Shown in pieces: positions 8,849 to 16,446 of a stretch of 64,000 bases of DNA. The position numbers were made by a program, and so were the translations under genes. The stretch covers positions 124,001 through 188,000 of the forward strand of contig CANQAV010000002.1 in the NCBI GenBank assembly GCA_947589425.1, written 5' to 3'. This stretch comes from Candidatus Gastranaerophilales bacterium (GTDB lineage Bacteria > Cyanobacteriota > Vampirovibrionia > Gastranaerophilales > Gastranaerophilaceae). The notes under the pieces are model-generated. The model did no database searches. It was not told where the DNA came from and was given only the letters and a program-made list of their open reading frames with translations. Numbering within the stretch: the first letter of the stretch is position 1; every line of letters starts with the position of its first letter.

Positions 8849-10195
8849 ATGGCAACAAAAGAGCTTACACAAGGCAATCCTTTAAAATTAATATTTTTCT
8901 TTGCTCTGCCCATATTTTTGGGTAATTTGTTTCAGCAGTTTTATAATATAATTGATGCTTTGATTGTGGGAAGAATATTAGGAGTTGAAGCTCTTGCTTC
9001 GGTTGGAGCAACAACACCTTTAATTTTTCTTTTTATAAGCTTCATTTTTGCTTCCACTCAAGGTTTTTCGGTCGTAACAGCACAAAAATTCGGAGCAAGA
9101 GAATATGATTTGGTTAAAAAATCCGTGTTTTCTTCTTTTGTTTTATCTTTCTTTTTAACCCTTATTTTAACTTTGTTATCCGCACCTTTTTCATATTTTA
9201 TGCTGAGTTTTTTAAGAACTCCGCAAAATATAATACAAGATGCAAATTCATATTTGTTTATTATGTTCGCAGGGATTTTTGCAACGGTATTTTATAACCT
9301 TTCTTCAAACATTATAAGGGCTCTGGGCGACAGCAAAACTCCTCTTTATTTTCTTATTTTTGCATCTTTTTTGAATATTTTATTGGATATTTTATTCATT
9401 TTAAAATTTCATACGGGAGTTATGGGCGCAGGTCTTGCAACGGTTATATCTCAAGGGGTTTCAACAATTTTGTGTATAACTTATATGTTTATAAAATTTC
9501 CGATATTAAGATTGAGAAAGCAAGACTGCGTATTTGATAAGCCGTTTTTGCTTGAACACTTGAGAATAGGCATACCCATGGGATTTCAGATGTCTGTTTT
9601 ATCAATCGGAATAATAGCGCTTCAATTTGTATTAAACGGCTTTGGGCATAAAGCAATTGCGGCTTTTACAACTTCTATGAGAGTTGACCAGGCGCTTTCA
9701 CAGTCATTTTTGGCTTTAGGCGCTGCAATTGCCACATATACGGCACAGAATTTCGGCGCTAATAAAATTTCAAGAATTAGGCGTGGTGCTAAAATATCGG
9801 TGTCCATAGTTTTAATAATAAGCGTTGTTTCTTTTGTCATTATATATTGCTTCGGAAAATCAATAATATCAGCATTTATGAGCGTGCCTGACGAAGAAGT
9901 ATTAAAATTGTCCATGCAGTATTTGTATACTATTGTTTTGTTTTTCCCGTTTTTGGGAACTCTTTTGGCTTTCAGAAACATTCTTCAGGGTATGGGTAAA
10001 GTTAAAGCGCCTTTATTATCGGGAGTTGCGGAACTTGTTGCAAGGGCATCCGGTGCGTTTATTTTAGGATATTATTTCGGATATTCGGGAATTTGCTTTG
10101 CAACCCCTCTTGCTTGGTGTTTTGGAGCACTGGTACTGTTAATCGGCTATAAATTAAGTATCAGGAAAAATCTTAAAAGAAAAAAATCATCCTAA
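8849..10195 (+). CDS. MATE-family multidrug/organic-cation efflux transporter
   Basis: A 448-residue inner-membrane protein with about twelve hydrophobic segments, normal for MATE exporters, which expel cationic compounds in exchange for Na+ or H+. The N-terminus KELTQGNPLKLIFFFALPIF and the following GNLFQQFYNIIDALIVGRIL are typical of the DinF/NorM-like bacterial group. The second half repeats the pattern with GIPMGFQMSVLSIGIIALQF. Frame-consistent codons extend upstream to 8768, but that stretch lies inside the HD gene and lacks MATE similarity, so ATG 8849 is preferred. No ribosome site is visible; expression may depend on coupling to the HD gene. The substrate is unknown. Confidence 0.93.
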   Translation: MATKELTQGNPLKLIFFFALPIFLGNLFQQFYNIIDALIVGRILGVEALASVGATTPLIFLFISFIFASTQGFSVVTAQKFGAREYDLVKKSVFSSFVLSFFLTLILTLLSAPFSYFMLSFLRTPQNIIQDANSYLFIMFAGIFATVFYNLSSNIIRALGDSKTPLYFLIFASFLNILLDILFILKFHTGVMGAGLATVISQGVSTILCITYMFIKFPILRLRKQDCVFDKPFLLEHLRIGIPMGFQMSVLSIGIIALQFVLNGFGHKAIAAFTTSMRVDQALSQSFLALGAAIATYTAQNFGANKISRIRRGAKISVSIVLIISVVSFVIIYCFGKSIISAFMSVPDEEVLKLSMQYLYTIVLFFPFLGTLLAFRNILQGMGKVKAPLLSGVAELVARASGAFILGYYFGYSGICFATPLAWCFGALVLLIGYKLSIRKNLKRKKSS

Positions 10196-10236
10196 TACAT
10201 TAAAAATTGTTAATTTTTTTAAAAAAAATAGTAAAA

Positions 10237-10310
10237 TTTCCCCCTTGTATGTTTTTTTGTTATAGTGTATATTTGTTTTACAAAGTAATTAGTTAAACCA
10301 TAAGGGGGAA
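10237..10310 (+). promoter_or_regulatory. Possible leader hairpin occluding the speD ribosome site
   Basis: TTCCCCCTT at 10238-10246 is a perfect 9-base complement of AAGGGGGAA at 10302-10310, which is the speD ribosome-binding site. If both are on the transcript, pairing would hide the site. The intervening 55 bases are AU-rich. A possible promoter (TTGTTA at 10208, TAAAAT at 10232) would start transcription close to 10244, so whether the left arm is fully transcribed is uncertain. Confidence 0.4.
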
Positions 10311-10316
10311 TATGAA

Positions 10317-10760
10317 TTGGCAATAATGACACCTATTTTGAACTCAGGCGAAGATAAAAAACAACATTATCTCGGCAGACACATACTGGCAGAATTTTTT
10401 GATTGTGATTCAAATGTTTTAAATAATCCGGAATTAGTGGAAAAATATATGCTTCAAGCAGCTCTTGAATGCGGAGCAACGGTTGTAAATAAATGTTTTC
10501 ATCTTTTTGCACCCCATGGTGTTTCAGGTGTTGTTATTATCTCGGAAAGTCATCTTGCAATTCATACATGGCCCGAATACGGCTATGCCGCAGTAGATTT
10601 ATTCACTTGCGGAGAACAGTGCGACCCTAAAATTTCATATAACTTTTTGAAAGAAAAATTTAATTCAAAAGATGCTAAATATACCCAGCTTAATCGGGGT
10701 TTAATGGATTTTGAAGAAAATGTTGCTCATAAACCTTTCTTAATATCAGAAGCATTTTAA
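10317..10760 (+). CDS. speD: S-adenosylmethionine decarboxylase proenzyme
   Basis: A 147-residue bacterial class AdoMetDC. It decarboxylates AdoMet to give the aminopropyl donor for spermidine. The proenzyme cuts itself before Ser78 in ISESHLAIHTWPE, making the pyruvoyl cofactor; His83 and Cys98 (FTCGEQCDP) are the other conserved catalytic residues. The start is unusual. The strong AAGGGGGAA site is followed first by ATG 10312, which reads only four codons (MNWQ) before a stop, and then by TTG 10317 in the SpeD frame, 6 bases from the site. ATG 10326 is a third option, giving 144 residues. SpeB at 54315 supplies putrescine; no speE is in the window. Confidence 0.95.
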   Translation: MAIMTPILNSGEDKKQHYLGRHILAEFFDCDSNVLNNPELVEKYMLQAALECGATVVNKCFHLFAPHGVSGVVIISESHLAIHTWPEYGYAAVDLFTCGEQCDPKISYNFLKEKFNSKDAKYTQLNRGLMDFEENVAHKPFLISEAF

Positions 10761-10768
10761 TAAAAATC

Positions 10769-10777
10769 TGTTATTAT
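10769..10777 (+). promoter_or_regulatory. Extended -10 element placed for a leaderless rimI mRNA
   Basis: TGTTATTAT fits the extended -10 pattern TGnTATnnT and ends 6 bases before ATG 10784. No ribosome site is present, so an mRNA from here would begin at the start codon. Confidence 0.4.
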
Positions 10778-10783
10778 AGTTTT

Positions 10784-11302
10784 ATGAAACAATATGCAAT
10801 CCAAAAAATGACCCATTACGACGTGGATGAAATTCTTCAAATTGAAGAATTGTGCTATGGTGTTCATCATTGGTCAAAAGAGTCTTTTTTGAGCGAATTA
10901 AACAACAAAATTTCATCTTACAGAACGGCAAAATATCAAAATAAATGTATCGGCTATATGGGTATATGGAAAATTATTAACGAAGCCCATGTTACAACTT
11001 TATCCGTGCATCCCGATTTCCGGAATAAAAAAGTAGCCCATTCTTTAATTTTAGATACAATTGAAGAATGCTATGATGAAAAAATTAAGTTTTTAACCCT
11101 TGAAGTAAGAGTTTCCAATAAAAAAGCCATAGGTTTATATGAAAAATTCGGCTTTAAATCTTTGGGGGTGAGAAAAAAATATTATCAGGATAATAATGAA
11201 GATGCTCTTATTATGTGGAGTGAAAATATTTTTGATAAAAAATACAAAGAATTATATAATAAATTGAGAGAAGAAGTTGAAAATGCAGATTTTATCAAAT
11301 AA
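10784..11302 (+). CDS. rimI: Ribosomal protein S18-alanine N-acetyltransferase-like GNAT
   Basis: A 172-residue GNAT acetyltransferase. The acetyl-CoA site is VHPDFRNKKVAHSLI. The C-terminal half carries the RimI hallmark LEVRVSNKKAIGLYEKFGF followed by VRKKYYQDNNEDALIMW. RimI acetylates the N-terminal alanine of S18, though relatives acetylate other N-termini. The protein is about 20 residues longer than a minimal RimI because of a charged C-terminal tail. Its end overlaps the bioY start by 26 bases. Confidence is high for a RimI-type enzyme and lower for S18 as the only target. Confidence 0.85.
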   Translation: MKQYAIQKMTHYDVDEILQIEELCYGVHHWSKESFLSELNNKISSYRTAKYQNKCIGYMGIWKIINEAHVTTLSVHPDFRNKKVAHSLILDTIEECYDEKIKFLTLEVRVSNKKAIGLYEKFGFKSLGVRKKYYQDNNEDALIMWSENIFDKKYKELYNKLREEVENADFIK

Positions 11303-12032
11303 AAGATATAAAGATATTTTTGAACAATATATCCATAAAGGCGAAAAAACTCCTTTTACTTTGGGTACTTTGGTTGTTTTCGGTCTTTGTTTTTTGGTTT
11401 TGATTGTTGCAACATTTACACAGTTTACTTTTTCTCATCCGTGGTTTGCGGATGATTCCCTAAGCGGTTTTGCTTCTAAAACGGTTTATTATAATCCTTT
11501 AATTCCTGCTATGATTTTTATTATCTATATTTTGGGCAGAGGATATTCTTTTATTCTTTTTATACTCTACCTTTTAATCGGCTTTTTTGTTTGGTCGATT
11601 TTCGGTTTCGGGGGCGGAATAAACTATGTTCAAAACTATCTTTTCGGATATTTTTTGGGCTTTGGTTTGGCAATATTAATTACGGGAAGTATACTGAATA
11701 TAAATTTAAAGTTAAGAACAAGACTTCTTGCAATGTTTTTGGGAGTTTTGTCAATTCATTTCTGCGGATTTTTATACTGCCTTATTCTTGCGATATTTAA
11801 AGTAATTGATTTTAATATGCTTATGCCTATTTTTAATACGATAAGCACTGCAAAAATCGGCTATGATATTATTGCATCCGGGCTTGTGATAATTTTGGCT
11901 CCTTATATTAAAAATGTTTTATGGGTTTGTATGAAACCAACTCCCGATAAACCCAAAAAATTAAAAAATTCCCGCAAAAGACACAAAATAGTCAGTGATG
12001 ACATTTATGAGAGCGGGGAGAATAACGATTAA
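11277..12032 (+). CDS. bioY: BioY-like biotin transporter substrate-binding subunit
   Basis: A 251-residue membrane protein with about six hydrophobic segments. The stretch NPLIPAMIFIIYILGRGYSF, then LYLLIGFFVWSIFGFGGGINYV and LFGYFLGFGLAILITGSIL follows the BioY signature (an IPA-x2-F loop, a GGG-containing loop and GY-x2-GF helix). BioY binds biotin in the membrane and works alone or with an ECF module; no ECF ATPase gene is visible here. It has about 50 extra residues: a basic, then acidic, hydrophilic tail after residue 220. That tail is encoded in 72 bases that also encode the FliR C-terminus on the other strand. ATG 11283 (M3) is an alternative start. Confidence 0.72.
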   Translation: MKMQILSNKRYKDIFEQYIHKGEKTPFTLGTLVVFGLCFLVLIVATFTQFTFSHPWFADDSLSGFASKTVYYNPLIPAMIFIIYILGRGYSFILFILYLLIGFFVWSIFGFGGGINYVQNYLFGYFLGFGLAILITGSILNINLKLRTRLLAMFLGVLSIHFCGFLYCLILAIFKVIDFNMLMPIFNTISTAKIGYDIIASGLVIILAPYIKNVLWVCMKPTPDKPKKLKNSRKRHKIVSDDIYESGENND

Positions 12033-12740
12033 AATAAAAGCTCCCATTACGGGTTTAAACAAGAAGCTTAAGGAAAATACATTTACCTGAGGCGCTGTTT
12101 TTGATATTATGCCGAGAATAATATCCTGTCCGAGCGTTGCCAAAAGTATCGGACCCGCAAGATGAAGCCCGATAAAGAGAATATTTCCCGTAATTTCGCT
12201 GAGATATTTTACATTGATTATATTTTCAAAATGAAAATTAACGCTGTACATCGGATAAAGCTGAAAACTTTTTATAAAAGCGTTAAAAAGCCAATACATT
12301 CCTCCAGAATACATAAAGATTAAAAGTGCAAGCACGGTAAAATAATTTGCCATAACGCTTACCTGTGTTTTTGTACTCGGATCCATTATCATTGCGGATG
12401 ACATACCCATTTGAGTGTTAATCATATCGCCGCCCGCAAGAATTGTTGCCAGAATACAGTTTGTGACAAATCCTATTAAAGCCCCGAATAAAAAATTTAA
12501 AAACATACATAAATATATCGGTGTTCCTTCAGGCGCAGGGGCGGGATGCAGAACGCTTGTCAAAATAACCGTTGCAATAAGGGCAAAAGATAATCTTACC
12601 ATGGAAGGTATTTCAACTCTTGATAAAACAGGAGCCAATCTCATCATCCCGACAAGCCTTAAAAATACCATAATGCCTGCACCAAAGGCATTATTTAATT
12701 CAGGGAAAAATTGAGCAAATTGTCTTAAAATTTCATCCAA
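11961..12740 (-). CDS. fliR: Flagellar type III export protein FliR
   Basis: A 259-residue multi-pass inner-membrane protein of the SctT/FliR family, part of the FliPQR export gate through which flagellar proteins are secreted. The N-terminus (FLRLVGMMRLAPVLSRVEIP) and the central GALIGFVTNCILATILAGGDMI and GMSSAMIMDPSTKTQ are standard family features. Length is normal. It is the last gene of the visible cluster, with 11 bases between it and fliQ. Its 3' end overlaps the bioY 3' end by 72 bases, the longest antisense overlap in the window. No flhB is fused or adjacent. Confidence 0.93.
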   Translation of the reverse strand: MDEILRQFAQFFPELNNAFGAGIMVFLRLVGMMRLAPVLSRVEIPSMVRLSFALIATVILTSVLHPAPAPEGTPIYLCMFLNFLFGALIGFVTNCILATILAGGDMINTQMGMSSAMIMDPSTKTQVSVMANYFTVLALLIFMYSGGMYWLFNAFIKSFQLYPMYSVNFHFENIINVKYLSEITGNILFIGLHLAGPILLATLGQDIILGIISKTAPQVNVFSLSFLFKPVMGAFILIVILPALINVITDYFVSFAGIF

Positions 12741-12751
12741 TTTTTTCTCCC

Positions 12752-13246
12752 TTATCTTTTACTTTTTATTTTTTGTCTTTCTATAAAGTTTGGTCCGTCT
12801 GCCGCAGTTTGTTTTGAGCCAAAGTAGATTTGATGTTTTGTTGCTTTGTTATCCCAAGGAATTTTGCCTTTATTTATAACGGCTTGATTTAGCGACCTGT
12901 CGGTTCTTATTTTGTCTTGCATTTCAGCGCTAAAGGGGTGTGTGTATTTGTAATAGTCCGGGGGAAGAACAAATGTATCGTTCTTAGGTACAATTTCAAA
13001 GGCAAGATGTGTGCCTTCTATTATATAGTTTGTTAAAATTTTTATAAAATATCCGCCTAAAAGCACAATTGTTAAAAAAACAATAACAATTTTGGGGGCA
13101 GCGGCAATTGTCTGCTCCTGTACCTGTGTTACCGCTTGAAGAATGCCCACTACAAGCCCGACCATTGCTGCCATAAGTACACAGGGCATGCTGATTGAGA
13201 GCATGACCATAAAACCTTTACCTAAAAATTCTACAAGCGCTTCCAT
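12752..13246 (-). CDS. fliQ: Flagellar export protein FliQ with a long C-terminal extension
   Basis: Residues 1-88 are a complete FliQ/SctS: two membrane helices around the family motif VGILQAVTQVQEQT, then APKIVIVFLTIVLLGGYF. FliQ is normally about 85-90 residues. Here another 75 follow, hydrophilic and with many Lys, Asn, Asp and Gln (DYYKYTHPFSAEMQDK, NKATKHQIYFGSKQ). No membrane segment or known domain is visible in the extension. The extension is in frame with no stop or frameshift signal, so it looks genuine. The gene overlaps fliP by one base (TGATG), implying translational coupling. FliQ assembles with FliP and FliR in the export gate; the extra tail could contact the ring or the export apparatus. 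Confidence 0.92.
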   Translation of the reverse strand: MEALVEFLGKGFMVMLSISMPCVLMAAMVGLVVGILQAVTQVQEQTIAAAPKIVIVFLTIVLLGGYFIKILTNYIIEGTHLAFEIVPKNDTFVLPPDYYKYTHPFSAEMQDKIRTDRSLNQAVINKGKIPWDNKATKHQIYFGSKQTAADGPNFIERQKIKSKR

Positions 13247-13887
13247 CAGTTAAAACTCTCCACAAGACCTTTGACAATTAAGCTCCAGCCGTCAACGGCA
13301 ATAAATATCAGCAATTTAAAAGGAGTCGAGACTATCTGGGGCGATAACATAAACATACCCAAAGCAAGCAGAATATTTGCCACAACAAGGTCTAAGACTA
13401 TAAAGGGTACATATATTATAAAGCCGATTTCAAATGCTGTTTTTAATTCCGATACGATATAGGCAGGTGCTACTTCCCAAATAGTTAATTCATCCGGTGT
13501 TTGAGGGGGCGTTTTTCTTGTTTTTTCGACAAAAAATGCAAGGTCGCTCTGGCGGGTTTGTTTTAACATATATTCTTTTAAGGGTTTTGAGCTTGCATTA
13601 AGTGCTTCTACAACATTTTGGTTTTTTTGGTAGGGTACTTGATATGCCTTATACATATCATCAAAAACCCCTGACATGGTATATAAAGTTAAAATTAATG
13701 AAAGACCGACAAGGGTAATTGCAGGCGGAACAGAGTTTGTTCCCATTGCTGTTTTTAACATTGAAAAAACAATTGTATATCTTAAAAAAGGCGTCATTGA
13801 AACAAATATAAAAGGCAGAAGCGAAAATGCTCCCATGACTACAATTAATTGAATTACCGGATTTATATCTTTCAGTAAAGTATCCAT
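13246..13887 (-). CDS. fliP: Flagellar export protein FliP (short form)
   Basis: A 213-residue SctR/FliP export-gate protein with four hydrophobic segments. Conserved features are SLLPFIFVSMTPFLRYTIVF, LKTAMGTNSVPPAITLVGL and, near the end, GMFMLSPQIVSTPFKLLIF. Many FliP proteins have a cleaved signal peptide and about 245 residues; this one starts directly at the mature region. In that respect it resembles SctR of non-flagellar type III systems, as does the VPP after GTN. The adjacent fliO, a flagellar-specific gene, argues that the cluster is flagellar. It is cotranscribed with fliO (12-base gap) and fliQ (1-base overlap). Confidence 0.92.
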   Translation of the reverse strand: MDTLLKDINPVIQLIVVMGAFSLLPFIFVSMTPFLRYTIVFSMLKTAMGTNSVPPAITLVGLSLILTLYTMSGVFDDMYKAYQVPYQKNQNVVEALNASSKPLKEYMLKQTRQSDLAFFVEKTRKTPPQTPDELTIWEVAPAYIVSELKTAFEIGFIIYVPFIVLDLVVANILLALGMFMLSPQIVSTPFKLLIFIAVDGWSLIVKGLVESFN

Positions 13888-13899
13888 CAGTACCCTTTT

Positions 13900-14400
13900 C
13901 TATTTAACCGAGCCTTCGTTTAATTCCTTTATCAGCTGTTTTATCATTTGTTTTCTTGCGGAAGTTTGTTCAATTGAATCGTTTCTGTTTTGTGCAGCTT
14001 CAGAAAATAAATTTCTTAAATTGCGTCCCTTGGTTTGTCTTAATCCGTCTAAGTCATCAAATCTGTTTTCTTGTTGTTTTATCATGCTTTGTTCCGGCTG
14101 CATCATTATTGTATTATCATGGGGTTGATTGGTGATTTTTGTTTCCTGATTGCTGCTGTCAAGTTTTGCTAAAAATGTTGTATGTTCTGCGCCTGAAGCA
14201 ATAAGAAATTTTTCATTTTTTACTTTTACCACAAGAAGCATTTTTTTAGGTGCAATCGAAACCGAATCAATTATTTTAATGGCACCTTTGTTCTCTCCTT
14301 TTGAAGGGGTGATTGTTTTTTTGTATATAACAAAGCCTAAAAGCATAACGCCTATCATTGCGAGAGTATAAAATATAAATGCTGTGATATATGTTAACAT
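13900..14400 (-). CDS. fliO: FliO-like flagellar assembly protein
   Basis: A 166-residue protein with one N-terminal membrane helix (about residues 5-25). A small beta domain follows, with IIDSVSIAPKKMLLVVKVKNE and KFLIASGAEHTTFLAKL, the usual FliO pattern. The rest (about 85-166) is a hydrophilic tail rich in Gln, Asn and Arg. FliO is found in flagellar but not in virulence type III systems and helps FliP assemble. It sits directly before fliP, the classical order fliO-fliP-fliQ-fliR. The family is poorly conserved, so the call relies on both sequence and position. Confidence 0.82.
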   Translation of the reverse strand: MLTYITAFIFYTLAMIGVMLLGFVIYKKTITPSKGENKGAIKIIDSVSIAPKKMLLVVKVKNEKFLIASGAEHTTFLAKLDSSNQETKITNQPHDNTIMMQPEQSMIKQQENRFDDLDGLRQTKGRNLRNLFSEAAQNRNDSIEQTSARKQMIKQLIKELNEGSVK

Positions 14401-14423
14401 TGTTTTTTTATGTCCTTCCTTAA

Positions 14424-15620
14424 TTACTTTTCAAAATCCGAATAATCAAATTCTTCTTCTTCTGTCTCTTGTTGAACTCTGGGACGTGACTGCGCTTTTG
14501 GGGGCTGTGCTTGTTTGGGTTCGGGTCTCGGCTGGGATTGTGCTTTAATGTCAGGCTTTGCCCCTTGTGTTTGAGCATCATTTTTTGTTTCTTTTGCAAC
14601 ATTTCCCGTTGCTAAAATTTCATTTAATTTAACGGCATATCTGTCGTTTATGATTATCAGTTCACCAACCGCCACTTTTTTATCTTCAACGAAAAGCGAA
14701 ATTTCATTATCAAAAACAGAGCCTAAGTCAACAATTTGACCTTGTGTAATTTGTTTTAATTCTCCAATTGTCATTTTTACTTTTTCAAATTCGGCATTGA
14801 TTTCAATTTGAATATCATCCCACAGATTTTTTTCCATTGCTACCTCATTGCTGATTTCTCTGTTTTCTTCATCCTCATCATTAAGTTTTAAAATTAGTGC
14901 AGGGTTTACTTTTACTTTGAATTTTTTTTTAAATTCTCCTGAAATAAGCGTTAAGTGCGAAGAATCACTTTTTTCCAGTAATACTATGTCATCTTGTGAT
15001 AAATTTTTCAATTCATCGAGAGTAATTTTGGAGCTTCCCGCCTTTATTCTAACGTATGTATTTGATGTTAAAAAATCCTCATCCCTAAAAGACGTGCTTT
15101 TTTTAATTTCATCAAGATTAATTCTGTCTTGCGGAATTGATAACATTATTTTAGAACAAATATTATTTTTTATACATATTAAAAATACAATGTTAAAATT
15201 CTTTTCGCTTTTTTCGCTTAATTTAACTTCATTTTGCGGGATTAGAGCGGGGTCCGCTTTTTTGTAAATAAATTCACAAAAGTTATTCAAAATTCTTATT
15301 TCAAGAGGTGTTAAATCCGTGAGTTTGAAACCGGCAGTTTTTTCTTCAAGCGTTATATCAAGAGTGTTTTTGATGAAATCTTTGCTCAGCCTTATTATAA
15401 CGGGCTTGTGGTTTTCAACTTTGATTTGGCTTGAGAAAAAATCAATATTTTTTACTAAATGTTCCTGTCTTAGCTCCCGAAAGTCGTTAACCGCAAGAAA
15501 AACAACTTGAACTTCCTGTTCCCAATATTTTTCAACAGCCGCTTTGATTGCCTGTGAAATATTGCTGATAAAAGTAGTCAAATTTATATTTTCAAATATA
15601 TTTTTTTCTTGAATATGCAC
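14424..15620 (-). CDS. Flagellar motor switch protein with two SpoA domains (FliM/FliN- or SctQ-like)
   Basis: A 398-residue protein that starts the flagellar cluster. About 1-170 is a mixed alpha/beta region without a recognised CheC-type middle domain. Residues 187-246 are a first SpoA domain (YVRIKAGSSKITLDELKNL, then a VKVNPALILKL end strand). Residues 270-336 are a second SpoA domain (QIEINAEFEKVKMTIGELKQ, LGSVFD, then VAVGELIIINDRYAVKL). The last 60 residues are a disordered Pro/Gln/Arg tail ending acidic. Two SpoA domains in one chain are the layout of SctQ/HrcQ; flagella usually split them between FliM and FliN. It probably builds the C-ring on which CheY acts. It lies 23 bases before fliO. 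Confidence 0.8.
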   Translation of the reverse strand: MHIQEKNIFENINLTTFISNISQAIKAAVEKYWEQEVQVVFLAVNDFRELRQEHLVKNIDFFSSQIKVENHKPVIIRLSKDFIKNTLDITLEEKTAGFKLTDLTPLEIRILNNFCEFIYKKADPALIPQNEVKLSEKSEKNFNIVFLICIKNNICSKIMLSIPQDRINLDEIKKSTSFRDEDFLTSNTYVRIKAGSSKITLDELKNLSQDDIVLLEKSDSSHLTLISGEFKKKFKVKVNPALILKLNDEDEENREISNEVAMEKNLWDDIQIEINAEFEKVKMTIGELKQITQGQIVDLGSVFDNEISLFVEDKKVAVGELIIINDRYAVKLNEILATGNVAKETKNDAQTQGAKPDIKAQSQPRPEPKQAQPPKAQSRPRVQQETEEEEFDYSDFEK

Positions 15621-15704
15621 TTAAATACCTGTTTACGGTTATAAAACCCCACAGATATTATATAATTTTAATTTCGATAAAGGCAAAAAATTAAAATATC
15701 TTCA

Positions 15705-15966
15705 AGAAAAAAAGCGTGAGCCAGAGTGGAGCCACGTCCGACGAGGACGGGGCGAAACTATTGATAGGCGACGTAGGATGTTGAGCGTTTGAGCAAGAGC
15801 GAAGCCTTGCGAAATCTAGCGAAACACCCACAGGAGCCATGCGTGAGCCGATGTTCCCAAGTGGCATTGCGTTGAGCAAGACGATTGCGAAACCGTACGA
15901 TGGCGACGTTTCAAATTCTTGCCCGAAGGGCGAATTTGTCAGGAGCAAAAAGCGTGAGCCGAGGTG
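15705..15966 (+). repeat. GC-richer hairpin-forming element of unknown nature
   Basis: This segment is visibly richer in G and C than its surroundings. The string AAAAGCGTGAGCC occurs near both ends (about 15709 and 15949) and GCGTGAGCC again at 15841. It contains short stems, for example CGTCC-GACGA-GGACG near 15735 and a GCCC-GAAG-GGGC stem flanked by complementary AAATTC/GAATTT at 15912-15937. Several GCGAA or GCAAG strings alternate through it. No coding signal is supported. It may be a mobile non-coding repeat or part of the palindromic array that follows. Confidence 0.5.
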
Positions 15967-16396
15967 AAGCAAACGACAGTAAATGCAAGATGCTCTACCC
16001 CTCAGACCCTGAAATGAATTCAGGGTGACATGGTAGAGTGTAATTTCTGTCATGCTGAACTGACTGGAAACAATTTACCGACATGTCATGCTGAACTTGT
16101 TTCAGCATCTTACCAAGTGAAGTAACAGACATTTAAGCAAACAACAGTAAATGCAAGATGCTCTACTCCTCAGACCCTGAAACGAGTTCAGGGTGACAGT
16201 ATACAAGGATGTAAGTATTCTAACACCCAGCTACACATGTCATGCTGAATTGACTAGAAAATAGCGTAAGCGTTATTTTCTGTCCTCTGTGAGCGTTTCA
16301 GCATCTTACCAGGTTGCAATAAACTCAAGTAAGTCTCATAAACCTTCTTTTCAATACCTTCTACCCCTCAGACCCTGAAATAAATTCAGGGTGACA
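15967..16396 (+). repeat. Array of dispersed palindromic repeats
   Basis: Two interleaved repeat types are visible. Type A is about 64 bp and occurs at 15967-16030 and 16135-16198 with only a few differences. A shorter third copy is at 16361-16396. Each holds the palindrome CCCTGAA-n-TTCAGGGTGACA. Type B is based on TGTCATGCTGAA...TTCAGCATCTTACC: a half copy at 16050, a compact hairpin at 16085-16114, and an expanded copy at 16239-16310 with a second hairpin nested in its loop. Such hairpins resemble the intergenic palindromes widespread in many bacterial genomes. The island separates two minus-strand transcription units and holds no supported gene. Confidence 0.8.
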
Positions 16397-16446
16397 TGGT
16401 AAGGTGCGATGTGATTAATGCATACTTCAGGGCGACAGGGCTTCCT

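Noticed and set aside
10312..10326. ATG 10312 as the speD start
   Set aside because: It reads only MNWQ before a stop; SpeD must start at TTG 10317 or ATG 10326. The mini-ORF is kept as a regulatory idea only.
15691..16053. Minus-strand ORF of 120 codons in the repeat island
   Set aside because: Its protein (HVTLNSFQGLRG and similar) is the translation of the palindromic repeats, a known source of false genes; no ribosome site or domain supports it.
15967..16396. CRISPR array
   Set aside because: Repeats are long, palindromic and irregularly spaced with only two or three copies; no cas genes are near.
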